Counted from the first letter of the stretch, positions 38,473-50,525 are shown. The stretch is DNA of 64,000 nt from Owenia fusiformis (GCA_903813345.2 CAIIXF020000010.1:28172425-28236424); one strand, 5' to 3'. Program-made: numbers and translations. Notes: generated by a model not told the origin, from the letters alone.

Positions 38473-39962
38473 ATACAGTCAAACAATCCTCTTGAACTCA
38501 TGGATCTTTGGCATGTTTCAAAATATTTAATCCAGGAACAACATTACCAGGTTTTATCAATTTAGGAGATGACGTAATAAGTTGAGATAAAAGAACGGAT
38601 GACTTGGAGTGACAACGCCGTCGCCATGGTTACATCCCGTGAGCTATCTTTCTTTAATTCATCTTCGTTGTGTTGTGTAATATGTTTGACATCTGAGCTT
38701 ATCTCAGTTGTACAACAGACTTACTTTGTTTTACATGTCTCAGAGGATGAGAGATGATGCTAGTGGACATGGCCTGGCTGGTAACGCTAGCTTTTTGAAA
38801 TCGTGCTGCACCCATGGCTTTGTATAGGGCCTCACAGAGGATGCACCCCTAGTTTTTTTTAAAACGCCGTGTCCCTGGATTTTTATAGGGTTTGAGAAAG
38901 GCTGTACCCCAAATTCTGGACCCCCTACCCATCCACTCCACCTACTTGTGGGGGCTATAGGGACTTGTAGCTTTTAGGCTGCAACCCTAGTCTTTGAAAT
39001 CTGTACCCCTAGTTAAAACGATTTTAAGCCCCCCCCCCCCCCCCCCCCCATTGAATTTGCTCCCTCCGTTTTATCAAGCAGCTATCCGCGTTCTTTCGGA
39101 ATAAATCCTGATCAAATTATAAATTAGAATAAGGTTTTGCTCATCTTTCACCAAGCCCCCGTAACCCTACCCCTCCTCAAACTGTTTAGTAACGTTTCCT
39201 GAGCTTATTTATGAATATGTCGGAGTCATTCGAGAATATAAACAGGTGACGTTTCAGATGATACGTTGGTGAGGGCAGAAGGAATGAAGATGATCTGATA
39301 TCTCGATTTCTTTCCAGATAATAAAATCAGGATTGTAGGGGCAACATTGACATGGTTTTCGCAGAGGATTCCTTACAACATTTTTTTCCAAATCTAGAAA
39401 GTAGTAGGAAAACCCGAGTTTTTAACGCGCTTGTCTAACCCGATTTATGAATGGGAGGCCTTGTGTTCAGCGTGTTTAACTTGTTCAAGGGCATTCTTAT
39501 GGCAAAGCCACAAGTATTCATGTCTATTCTAGTAAATTACTTCCTGCATCTTAGCCTAGCTATATTGACTCTCTGAAGCCATTTTCTGAAGATTTTAAAA
39601 GACATAAATAGGGAAAAATCTAGTCGAAATACTAAATAGGTCAAATGGTACTTAAATTGTGAACCTGATACCAAAGACTTTTTTAGGAAAGTTAGACTGA
39701 ACAACAGTTTAATGATTCTCAAAAGTTCAAGTTGGGAGATCTGAATTTAGTTCCATTTTTCAAGGATAAGTCTAAACTATCACGGAACCATATTTGTGAG
39801 TCAACTTCCATACCCGATGGGTGGCATCGCTGCTTCATGCAATGTAGATATTTCCGTAGGTATGTGGAACAATATCATAGATGCATTTTAAAAAAGTACC
39901 CTTTTCAATTTAAAGAGAGTCATACTACTAGGCTCTGTATATCGACGTGATCAACAAGCTCA

Positions 39963-40110
39963 CACATTTGAACTACGGCAACCGTACTGTGGCCGTAGCT
40001 TCCCAAAATATGCAGCATAAAATGTATAGGGATAAGCAGTACGATATCGATTTTCTATATAGAATTTGTGAAGCTACGGCCGCCGAACGTCCGCCGTAGG
40101 GCAAATGTGA
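39963..40110. mobile_element. 148-bp foldback MITE
   Basis: The left arm CACATTTGAACTACGGC...GGCCGTAGCTTC pairs with the right arm GAAGCTACGGCC...GCCGTAGGGCAAATGTG, about 47 bp each with a short AT-rich loop. It is CpG-rich relative to its flanks and non-coding. Confidence 0.75.
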
Positions 40111-41592
40111 CCTAGGCTTTAGTCCTAAACTTTTTTCTCAACGAAAAATATACATATAGTGATGTTTTACCCCGGCTTTTTAAGTAACCTTTCTTACGCA
40201 CGCATATATATTTGACTGATTTTATCTAGCAGACAGACAAGAATATCGCAACATCTGATGGCATTTTTGCCCCATGCATCAGCTAAAAATAGAAAAACAT
40301 AAAGTAAAGATGATTTACAATTTTACGAGAAGCTTTTTGTGAACTACTATCAAAGAAAAGCTTGTAGAAGTTAAGCACTATGTTAAACCTTGATAGTAGT
40401 AAAGCACTTTACAACTTATCTCAATGGTTAAAAAACGCTTGAAAGAAATATATTAAATAACCCAGGCATTCCCACTTCAGCTAAAACGTAGGAATTCTAC
40501 TAGAGATAAGATAGTCCTACAGTCCAATGCTTAGACGAAAAAGTCTCAAACGTACATTTTCCTACATTTTTTAAATTTTTTTCATTGATCCTCCCCTCCC
40601 AAGGGTTGAAGAGTCAACGTTGGGCAACTCTGACCCCTTGATTTTTAACAAAAGTCGGGAATTTTTGTTTGATGAATTTTTGAAATTCGCCAAACAGAGA
40701 GTCCTAAAGGGAGTTGATCTTGCCAAAATTTGAGCCGGGGAGCCGGGGAAACTGACGATTTCATTTCCTGTGTCCATGCGCTGGACTGTCCAGCGAAGTA
40801 ATCTTGAATTCTACTACACAGATACGACTTTTGAGGAACACGTTGTTTTGAAGTGTATTCATAACACGCTAATTTCACATATGTGTCTACACAAAATATC
40901 CGAAAAGGTGAAAGGGCACCACGGAAAGATGATCATCTTCGTAATTGCTAAACCATATGGAGAAAATTAGTGCCTACTATTTATTAAACGCCATTCTTAA
41001 AAACTGAAATAATTTTTGAACTCAATTTATGTTCACCAGGTGGAAATTGTTTGTACGTTCATTTGCTTGTTTGTTTGTTTGTTTGTTTGTTCGTTCGCAA
41101 TAGATCGGCATTGCTAGGCTCATCGCCAAAATTCAACTTCAAACCAACATACATGCACATCAGGTCTTCAGCCTATGACCTTGACATAATTAGAGACTAA
41201 ACAGCTTTATCTACTGCAAATATTTTGGTAACCCTATCTTTCATTTTCACTTTCAACCAAGCATACTTTTCTTACGAATAATTCAAGAATTTACCTTTCG
41301 CCAACACGACTCATCTCTAGTCTGGTTTATCTGACACCGAAGTCATTCTATTTCATTCTTGAGACTAAAACCATCTTTATGTTTAGTAGTAAACGTAATG
41401 AGTGCTATCAAGGTTACTAGTATACGAATAGCCGTGGTATTTTAAGTTGCGTAAAGAAACCTTCCAAATGATCTTAACGGTATTCTTTTTCTCAGAGAGG
41501 TGTGGAGTTTTGAGGGATTTGTTTTACCATATTCTATGGCCACTGAGTGTTGAATTGGCTAGAGCAGAGGCCAGCGACTCAGGAAGATTTGT

Positions 41593-41665
41593 TACACTTG
41601 TATTCGGTTGACTTCGCTTCCTAAACGTGAGCTTCGTCGGCCGGTTTATAACTAGACTCAGCGCG
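41593..41665 (+). mobile_element. ACCCT...AGGGTA family, worn copy
   Basis: The start (TACACTTGTATTCGG) and core (GTGAGCTTCGTCGG) are diverged and the right terminus is shortened. The direct repeat AGATTTGT (41585-41592 and 41666-41673) still flanks it. Confidence 0.65.
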
Positions 41666-42141
41666 AGATTTGTAGTTGTGCGATTTACCCTCTGCTGAAT
41701 TATAATACCCACCTTCTTTCATTGCATCTGGAGGAAAATCATGACTATCAATTCCCAAGAAACTATTTATATTCGTTCGAACATATTTAATTATTGTAAA
41801 AAGTTGTGAAACCTAACAAGGCCCGTTACCAGGGAGCGATCATTCTCAAGCTCTGTCAATTTCTATTAGACTACTCGTAACTGTAATATTGAACTCTGGC
41901 TAAAAGGTCAGGGACACGATTCATTTCTTCTTGGCTTCCTTGTATGTTTTTCATTTGCCGAAATATTGTCGAAGTTAGCGAACGATGTCAGGCTAATAAA
42001 AGAAGTAGAATTTGTAAAAGAAAACATCTCGTAAAATTCATTGTTTGTGTAGAAGTACTTGTATTGAATTACGATGATTATATTTGTAATTGTATTTGGA
42101 TTACGTTTGCACTTGTATTTAGATTGTTTTTTCTTAATATG

Positions 42142-42223
42142 TAACCGTCACCTTCATATGACTTGGCTTCTTAAAAGAGAGCTTCGTCCACTTTAGAACT
42201 AATCTACTTCTGCGCTCAGAGCA
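42142..42223 (+). mobile_element. ACCCT...AGGGTA family, worn copy
   Basis: The core CTTAAAAGAGAGCTTCGTCC is intact but the ends have drifted. The direct repeat TAATATG (42135-42141 and 42224-42230) flanks it. Confidence 0.65.
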
Positions 42224-42516
42224 TAATATGCATCTTTTATCCTTTTTCGAAATCATTCAAGACCAAGTTAGAGTGACCACATATTATTGTTTTAAGAGCC
42301 TCTGCGATAGAGCTGCCAAATCAAGATGTTTTAAAGTGGATGAGAAAAGGAAGTCCATCCAGCTTCGAGAAATGATCGAGCCAACTTAAATCTTTGTGCA
42401 CGCTTTGTTCAATCAATCCACCAAATAAAATTCGCCAACCGTGCGACATGAATGCATAAAATAAAGTAAAAACTTTGGTTCACAACAATATAGAAAATGA
42501 AGCCCAAGAAAATCGT

Positions 42517-42597
42517 ACCCTTTGCATTCGTTTGACTTCACTTCCTAAAAGAGAGCTTCGTCTTCAAGTAGTTTAACTAGACTCTGCATGCAGGGTA
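42517..42597 (+). mobile_element. 81-bp mini-transposon, ACCCT...AGGGTA family, copy 3
   Basis: It runs from ACCCTTTGCATTCGTTTGAC to CTCTGCATGCAGGGTA and is flanked by the exact 10-bp direct repeat AGAAAATCGT (42507-42516 and 42598-42607). This is the best-preserved copy and serves as the reference for orientation. Confidence 0.9.
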
Positions 42598-43547
42598 AGA
42601 AAATCGTCTTACATACAGAACCATATATTTGGGCTGACTATCCGACTGCATTTGTATAAAACTAAGAACGAGAAGTTCAAGAGCATTTCCATTTCGGAAC
42701 TTAACCGTATACAATCCCTCAAGACTCAAACGCTAACAAAGAAGACGATTAGGTAAATCTCTAAATAGATTGTAAACAAGAACAAATCTATAAACAAACA
42801 ATATTGGATAGAGCATCTCATCATCGGACGTTTATCTCTCGATCTCAATAATACGATAATCCCACATGACAGACATGTGTCCACGGGGCCCTGGATAAGA
42901 TGATATCTCCCCTGATAAGTAAACCAACCACCCTTACATACAATTTTCTGCTAGAATAAGCTTATTAAAATACGTATAAGAATCAAGTCTCTGGGAATTT
43001 CTCTGAAAACTGAATACTGTGTATTAATGTGTAATCTTTCAATATTACAAAGAAATTCATCTTGAAAAATATTTCTCCGTTTTTGATACCATTGTTTTCG
43101 AATTGAACGAATCTGAGATAGCAAATGTTGCGTCATTCAACAGCCTCGATGTTACACGATTTCTTCAGTAGTCTACCAGTGAATGCGTATACTGGTGTAT
43201 TTGGTAGTACTTGGGGCACATCTTGACACGATTACTGAGTGTTATCATGAATTCAAAGTCAAGATCAAGCGTCTAGCATTTCCACTACGTAAACTTTGCT
43301 AGTGCGGAGAGTACAAAAGGGGCAGGGGAAACAACTTTTTGGGTTCAGAACATCAAAATTGTATCAACAATTTTGGGTCAAAGAAATTGCACGTTTATTT
43401 TGATTACGAATCTAATTCTCGAAGCACGGTCTTTTATTTCGGCATATCTTAGAAACATGCCTTATTTGCCCCTTTCAAGAAATAGACAAAATAAAAATAT
43501 AAATCCAACATTTCATCCAACACAAGATTTCTTTAACGTTTCATTAC

Positions 43548-43575
43548 AAGAGAAGTCGAACGAATACAAAGGGTA
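43548..43575 (-). mobile_element. ACCCT...AGGGTA family, end fragment
   Basis: Only the terminus AAGTCGAACGAATACAAAGG plus GTA is present. Confidence 0.5.
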
Positions 43576-43672
43576 CAATAGCATATTAAAATAGTGTTTG
43601 ACTGACACGAAGACGATGATCGTGTGTATTATGCCTTGTAAATAGACCCTGTAACTGTACGAGGGGTACTTT

Positions 43673-43882
43673 ATGATGGTAGATGGCAACGCACTGGTAT
43701 CAATCATCTCGTATGAGTTGCCGCCAAAACGTCAGTTAGACCTGATGGCAACCATGCACTCACCGGTCATCATAGATCTCCCAGCAGATGGTAACCAGGT
43801 GGCCTTCATCATTATCAATGCGGTGAGGGGTTCAGAATACGTTATATCCAGAACAAGCTGTGGTCCAGCCTATGCCAGATAG
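43673..43882 (+). CDS. Unassigned open frame, 69 codons
   Basis: The frame starts at an ATG, is GC-richer than its surroundings, and encodes a protein-like sequence (SYELPPKRQLDLMATMHSPV, then IIDLPADGNQVAFIIINAVR). Possible donors lie within it (CAGATG|GTAACC). It could be an exon, with the frame at 44046-44348 as a neighbour. I recognise no family. Confidence 0.25.
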   Translation: MMVDGNALVSIISYELPPKRQLDLMATMHSPVIIDLPADGNQVAFIIINAVRGSEYVISRTSCGPAYAR

Positions 43883-44045
43883 GACTGATTTCTGAAAGGT
43901 TAACGAGATCCCCGGACGAAATCTGTATAAGCCCTTATGTTTCGCACATATCATTTTGCCATAATCATATACACATAGGAAGTGTATTGGACCATTTTTT
44001 GTCTCCGGCAACTGACCACCCACCCCCCCACACCCATATTCCCGT

Positions 44046-44348
44046 TTGTCTACGAAATGTGGATGGATACAGAAGTCCCTTGACTTCCTTGAACAAAAAA
44101 ACTATCTAGTTGAAAGCCCTCTTGCCAGATCCACCCCTGGAAAAGTGTGTGTGTACTATGCAGGTCATTATCACCCAGGTCTGGACCTTGTCTTAGCCCG
44201 AGTGCCTGTTGAAATATCTATCAATGCCACAGATGCTCCTAAAATCAACGAACACTTTCAACGTCGATCGTGTTATTCGACCATCCGGGTCTTTTCAACT
44301 GATGTAGCACTGGAGTCAATATTATTCGGTTGCTCCATAATTCGATAA
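44046..44348 (+). CDS. Unassigned open frame, 100 codons
   Basis: Protein-like translation including CGWIQKSLDFLEQKNYLVES and GKVCVYYAGHYHPGLDLVLA. There is no true ATG at its head (it opens from TACGAAATG in another register). No domain is recognised. It may belong with the frame at 43673-43882. Confidence 0.25.
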   Translation: MSTKCGWIQKSLDFLEQKNYLVESPLARSTPGKVCVYYAGHYHPGLDLVLARVPVEISINATDAPKINEHFQRRSCYSTIRVFSTDVALESILFGCSIIR

Positions 44349-46662
44349 CAATTATGGGTCACGACTGAAAAAATATTTAAGAAAAACAACCTCTTAACAC
44401 ACAAGTTATGACAATCTGTGTAATATGCAACGATATACCTGCCAAACGTCTCAATCCCGAATTTCAAGCTGTGCGTTCACTGGCCCCTTAGATGCAACTT
44501 GTCGCCCCCGTACCGCGATCAACATGTTCAGTGACAGTTAGGTGATGGCCTTATCAAGGGAAACATATATAAGTGATTGGTGACACAGATTTATAGCTAT
44601 TAATTTGGTAGATGGTTATTAGAAATAAGGAGACGCAGCGACCGTTCTCCATATGTCCGTCTATCAATCTCAAACTCCAATCATTATCCATAAATCATAA
44701 GTGATTACTTTAGTCTACAGTATGCTACATAAAATACCATCATTTTCATTTTGACCAGAGACATATCTGTTTTGACAGATAGAAAAACTGTGAAGGCTCA
44801 CACTGAAAGAAATTAGAGTTCTTCTGATAGATGCTTGATAATAGATGTGTATCTTTTCATTATCACGTTTGTTTCAAGTAGAAAGGAGGTCAAAAACGTT
44901 TTTATCGATATTTATATATTGGTGTAGGCTATTGCTATATTCCCTCTTGCCCTGATTTCTGAATAGATGGCGTGTCTAAGAATATCAGGTATGGCAATGT
45001 GTTTTTCTGAGCTTACCTCTTGAGTAGCAGCAAACATAAACACCAAACGTGTTGTTGTCTCCATAGTAATTAACCATATCTGTGTTACCAATTACCAACT
45101 CACTCACAAATCTTCCCGCCATTTCTAAGCAGACAACAATATGTAGCCAGGAGGGGGTGTAGGGTTATTAGGCTTCAAAAACACTACAACACGGTCACCA
45201 TACATAGGCGTAGCCTGGAGAGGGTGTGATCGCACCCCCCCCCCCATAACCAATGAGAATATGATCATTAGATAGAGGAAGAAAATAGCTTCAAAATGCT
45301 TTTTATGTGTAGCTTCTAGCGCAATTTTGAAGGAAGCTACATCAATTTTTGTAAAATTCAAAACAAACCTTAATCTTTTTGGGGTTGCTTGTGCCATGAT
45401 CACACCCCCTGACTAAAAACCGAATTTTTTGGGCAATCGCAGCGCCCCCCCCCCCCTCCCTCCCCCCTAACTGAAAGCTGGATGATAAATGAGGATGGTG
45501 GACAACAAACAAGAAAGGTAGCATAAATCAATCAAACAACGTCTTCCATACCCTAATAACGCCTTAATGAATACCTCCATTCGATTACCCCAAAGTTTCA
45601 ATGATACCCTACTAGCCAAGAAGATGAAGCCCCTTTCTAATCCTCGAATTTGCCCCCTATCTTGACTCTAGAGGCAAAATTGAGGTAAGACTAAGAGAAA
45701 GCAGTAGGGGTCGTTTGGAACAATATGACTCGACTCAGACAGAGACACGATCCACTCAACCTCTGGTAGAAATAAACGAGAAACACGTGTGTCCCAGGTG
45801 ATACATTAACCCATATATCATCCCCTATTTCGACCCAGGGATCCAGTATTGTTTTAATTGGCCCCATAGTGACTTTAATAGCTGACACGTCATTTAATCC
45901 TTGGTTTATCAACGAATGTGAGCTTCCCAACACACATGTACACTCCCTCCAAAAGTGTGGCAACCGAAAGCTGTTCTTATTTGGCAATTCTAACACATAT
46001 ATCAAAGTCATAGTTTGCCGACTTATTGTAATTGAGAAACAAATAAAATGCCTATATTATTTTGATTCAGCATAAACAATTTTTAACATTTTACAGGGAG
46101 TAGGTTTCAGTTTCCAAACTTAGCGAAGCGGGTGTATAAAATAAAGATAGTTCACCAAATGTACCTTTGGCAAATATACTGTGTTACTGCTTACTGCACT
46201 TTTTGACAATGATTAAATATATAATATTGATGCATGAATTATCGTTTAAACAGAAAACTGTACAGCAAACATCGCTCTTTTTGAATATCTAGTCGCGCTT
46301 TCAAAAAGGTAAACCTAAAATATTTTTAAGTGGTAGGGAAGCCTTGAAACAACATTCCTATGAAATCACTTCCTACTATCATATGTATCGTAGCATTCCT
46401 GAGTGAAAGATGCAAGTAGTAGAGTTTAGTAGTATTTACGTCATCTGATCCAATAGAACTGAACTGTAGTAGTGCTACATGTATATTAACAGAGTGATCA
46501 GAAGAACTGAAAGTGTTGTACCGCATACACACAATGCGACTTTTTAGATCTTAGCACGGTGTTCACTATACAGAATAACCGGTTTAGCTTGACACGGTTT
46601 AAAGGGTGACGCATATCGTTTAGCAAATCGAACGCTCGTTTCTGGTGTTGCTCACCGTTTAG

Positions 46663-46670
46663 TATAAAAG
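46663..46670 (+). promoter_or_regulatory. TATA-box core promoter candidate
   Basis: TATAAAAG in a GC-richer context (AGTATAAAAGGCCCGATCCC), with start-site-like sequence about 30 bases on (AATACTCAAGG). It precedes the short frame at 46925-47161 by about 260 bases. Two repeated CGTTTAG words lie just upstream. Confidence 0.4.
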
Positions 46671-46924
46671 GCCCGATCCCGGAATAATACTCAAGGGTTC
46701 ACAGGTTCGAGGTCGTTGTGTCAACACCTCTAACTGTTATATAGCATAAGTATATTATAGATCGTCACACATTTATAAAAGGGTGATTTTTATTTTGACA
46801 AATCAATTCCACATTTATGGTTGAAGTTTCAGGATCTTCTATTTGTGTATAATAAGGAAAAATTGGCATCTAAATTTCCCCATAACGTAATAGCACACAG
46901 CTTGGCATATGAAATATCCTACAA

Positions 46925-47164
46925 ATGAAACAAAGCAAGACAAACCGGTTTCTAATACAAGGATTTATATTGGCTGTTGTACATGTATTCTTTGAACGCA
47001 ATCACTCTTTGGATAACGTTTTCAAAATCATTATAAACGGATTACTTTATCTCAAAGACAATTTCAATAAACTGGATTTTACAGAACTCCCCTTATTTCT
47101 TAAAAATGGACTGATCCAGTTGATTCGCCTGGAGCCGCCATATTGTTTTTATACGGGATGCTAA
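46925..47164 (+). CDS. Hypothetical 79-residue protein
   Basis: A true ATG opens 79 codons (MKQSKTNRFLIQGFILAVVH...) ending FYTGC. Amphipathic and hydrophobic stretches alternate, with no clear signal peptide and no known domain. It lies downstream of a TATA-type promoter. It could be a small gene or a chance frame. Confidence 0.2.
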   Translation: MKQSKTNRFLIQGFILAVVHVFFERNHSLDNVFKIIINGLLYLKDNFNKLDFTELPLFLKNGLIQLIRLEPPYCFYTGC

Positions 47165-47542
47165 TCGGAACCCTTTAAGAAGATTTTAATGTGAAGCATA
47201 CACATTAAAAATGAAAGCTGAACACAATATATCTCATACCCACAATATGACTGCCACCCATATCCACACGGTGACCGAAAGAGATGGACACACGGTACAT
47301 TGACCAATAAAGACTAAAATGGTTTACCTGATTAAGAGAACAGAGCTAGACGTGAACATTTTACTTACAGAATAACCACTGAGCTCACACAAGGTACAAC
47401 ATACACGCACAGAGTAGCCAATAGAGCTGAATTTGATGCATCGCATACACACAAAATAGCATAGAGAGTTGCACGAGAAAGAAGCTAATAGTATTTTAGC
47501 CTTGCATGAACTGAGCTGGTCATCGCAAGGCCCGTAGCCAAT

Positions 47543-47623
47543 ATCCTGCGCGCAGAGTCTAACGAGTTGCAAAGTACAGAACACTCTCTTTAAAGAAGTA
47601 AAGTCGAACGAATGCAAAGGATA
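47543..47623 (-). mobile_element. 81-bp mini-transposon, variant ATCCT...AGGATA ends
   Basis: This is the same family as at 42517-42597, but both termini carry the same change (ATCCT and AGGAT), so the inverted repeat is kept. It is flanked by GTAGCCAA (47534-47541 and 47624-47631). Confidence 0.8.
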
Positions 47624-47986
47624 GTAGCCAAGGGGGTTCCGAATCAATATCATGCATTTTTTCACAATTCTCAGCATTTTTCAAGTGATTTTGAGCCTAC
47701 TTTGTCAACTGTTAAACTGACCCCCCTACCCCTTGGCAAAAGATGGTTACGACGTCGGTAATTTCTCTAAACAATCGAGTTCACAATTGACGACGTTTTT
47801 CTAGCTGCAAGTTAAGAAAACCCATTCTGATTTATCAGAGTCCCTCTTTACCTAACGCTTTTGAGAGAACTATTCCAAAAGGATAGTAAAGGCTGTGGAT
47901 CCCACAATGAAAACAAGGCATTAACATGACAAAATGTCACCACCTAGTTGCTCACAATATTATGAGTTCAAACTTAATATAAGTCA

Positions 47987-50525
47987 GATTTGAATTTCTG
48001 AGAACTTGTAAAGTCAAATTTGAACTTCTGAAAAGATGTAGATGATTTTGAAAAAAAAATTTGGTCAATTTGAAGCAAGTTGAAAACAGACCTTTTTGAC
48101 CTTTTTTGACCTTGAGAAGGTCATTAAAGGTCAAATGTCAAATCTAAAGTCAGATTTGAATTTCTGAGAACATGTAGTTGATTTTGAAAAAAAAATTGTC
48201 AATTTGAAGCAAGTTGAAAAAAGACCTTTTTGACCTTTTTTGACCTTGAGAAGGTCAAATGTCAAATCTAAAGTCAAATCTAAAGTCATATTTGAATTTC
48301 TGAGAACATGTAGAATGTAGATGATTTTGAAAAAAAATTTAGTCAATTTGAAGCAAGATGAAAAAATACCTTTTTGACCTTTTTTGACATTGAGAAGGTC
48401 ATTGAAGGTCAAATGTCAAATCTAAAGTCAGATTTGAATTTCTGAGAACATGTAGATGATTTTGAAAAAAAATTTTAGTCAATTTGAAGCAAGTTGAAAA
48501 CAGACCTTTTTTGACCTTGAGAAGGTCAAATGTCAAATCTAAAGTCAGAATTGAATTTCTGAGAACATGTAGATGATTTTGAAAAAAATTTTTAGTCAAT
48601 TTGAAGCAAGTTGAAAAAAGATCTTTTTGACCTTTTTTGACTTTGAGAAGGTCATTGAAGGTCAAATGTCAAATCTTAAGTCAAATCTAAAGTCAGATTT
48701 GAATTTCTGAGAACACGAAGATGATTTTGAAAATTTTTTTTAGTCAATTTGAAGCAAGTTGAAAACAGACCTTTTTGACCTTGAGAAGGTCATTGAAGGT
48801 CAAATGTCAAATCTTAAGTCAAATCTTAAGTCAGATTTGAATTTCTGAGAACACGTAGATGATTTTGAAAAAAAAATTTAGTCAATTTGAAGCAAGTTGA
48901 AAACAGACCTTTTTTGACCTTGAGAAGGTCATTGAAGGTCAAATGTCAAATCTAAAGTCAGATTTGAATTTCTGAGAACATGTAGATGATTCTGAAAAAA
49001 AAATTTAGTCAATTTGAAGCAAGTTGAAAACAGACCTTTTTGACCTTTTTTGACCTTGAGAAGGTCATTAAAGGTCAAATGTCAAATCTAAAGTCAGATT
49101 TGAATTTCTGAGAACATGTAGATGATTTTGAAAAAAAAATAGTCAATTTGAAGCAAGTTGAAAAAAGACCTTTTTGACCTTTTTTGACCTTGAGAAGGTC
49201 AAATGTCAAATCTAAAGTCAAATCTAAAGTCATATTTGAATTTCTGAGAACATGTAGAATGTAGATGATTTTGAAAAAAAATATAGTCAATTTGAAGCAA
49301 GATGAAAAAATACCTTTTTGACCTTTTTTGACATTGAGAAGGTCATTGAAGGTCAAATGTCAAATCTAAAGTCAGATTTGAATTTCTGAGAACATGTAGA
49401 TGATTTTGAAAAAATTTTTTAGTCAATTTGAAGCAACTTGAAAACAGACCTTTTTTGACCTTGAGAAGGTCAAATGTCAAATCTAAAGTCAGATTTGAAT
49501 TTCTGAGAACATGTAGATGATTTTGAAAAAATTTTTTAGTCAATTTGAAGCAAGTTGAAAAAAGACCTTGTTGACCTTTTTTGACTTTGAGAAGGTCATT
49601 GAAGGTCAAATGTCAAATCTTAAGTCAAATCTAAAGTCAGATTTGAATTTCTGAGAACACGAAGATGATTTTGAAATTTTTTTTTAGTCAATTTGAAGCA
49701 AGTTGAAAACAGACCTTTTTGACCTTGAGAAGGTCATTGAAGGTCAAATGTCAAATCTTAAGTCAAATCTTAAGTCAGATTTGAATTTCTGAGAACACGT
49801 AGATGATTTTGAAAAAAAAATTTAGTCAATTTGAAGCAAGTTGAAAACAGACCTTTTTTTACCTTGAGAAGGTCATTGAAGGTCAAATGTCAAATCTAAA
49901 GTCAGATTTGAATTTCTGAGAACATGTAGATGATTTTGAAAAAAAAATTTAGTCAATTTGAAGCAAGTTGAAAAAAGACCTTTTTGACCTTTTTTGACTT
50001 TGAGAAGGTCATTGAAGGTCAAATGTCAAATCTTAAGTCAAATCTAAAGTCAGATTTGAATTTCTGAGAACACGTAGATGATTTTGAAAATTTTTTTAGT
50101 CAATTTGAAGCAAGTTGAAAACAGACCTTTTTGACCTTTTTTGACCTTGAGAAGGTCAAATGTCAAATCTTAAGTCAAATCTTAAGTCAGATTTGAATTT
50201 CTGAGAACACGTAGATGATTTTGAAAAAAAAATTTAGTCAATTTGAAGCAAGTTGAAAACAGACCTTTTTGACCTTTTTTGACCTTGAGAAGGTCATTGA
50301 AGGTCAAATGTCAAATCTAAAGTCAGATTTGAAGGTCAAATGTCAAATCTAAAGTCAGATTTGAATTTCTGAGAACATGTAGATGATTTTGAAAAAAAAT
50401 TTAGTCATTGTGAAGCAAGTTGAAAAAAGACCTTTTTGACCTTGAGAAGGTCATTGAAGGTCAAAAGTCAAATCTAAAGTCAGATTTGAACTTCTGAGAA
50501 CATGTAGATGATTTAGAAAAAAATT
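47987..50525. repeat. Tandem array, ~134-bp monomers in a 944-bp higher-order repeat
   Basis: About 19 monomers begin TCAGATTTGAATTTCTGAGA and contain GATGATTTTGAAAAAAA, TCAATTTGAAGCAAGTTGAA and one or two TGACCTT words before GAGAAGGTCA. Monomer lengths vary from 118 to 149 bp, but the order of lengths repeats: 48151-49094 and 49095-50038 match monomer for monomer at a constant 944-bp offset. Open frames on the minus strand across it are by-products of the repeat. Confidence 0.92.

Noticed and set aside
45125-45524. Overlapping minus-strand frames near two poly-C tracts
   Set aside because: The sequence looks like a worn dispersed repeat (GGCGTAGCC-type words near C runs). The peptides show no family.
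46690-46740. tRNA-like GGTTCGAGGTC
   Set aside because: No acceptor stem, D-arm or anticodon arm could be fitted around it.
47952-50500. Repeated minus-strand frames with GQKGLFSTCFKLTKFFFQ-type units
   Set aside because: They arise from the tandem array whose unit happens to lack stops in one frame. Copies gain and lose frames freely and no start or domain is kept.
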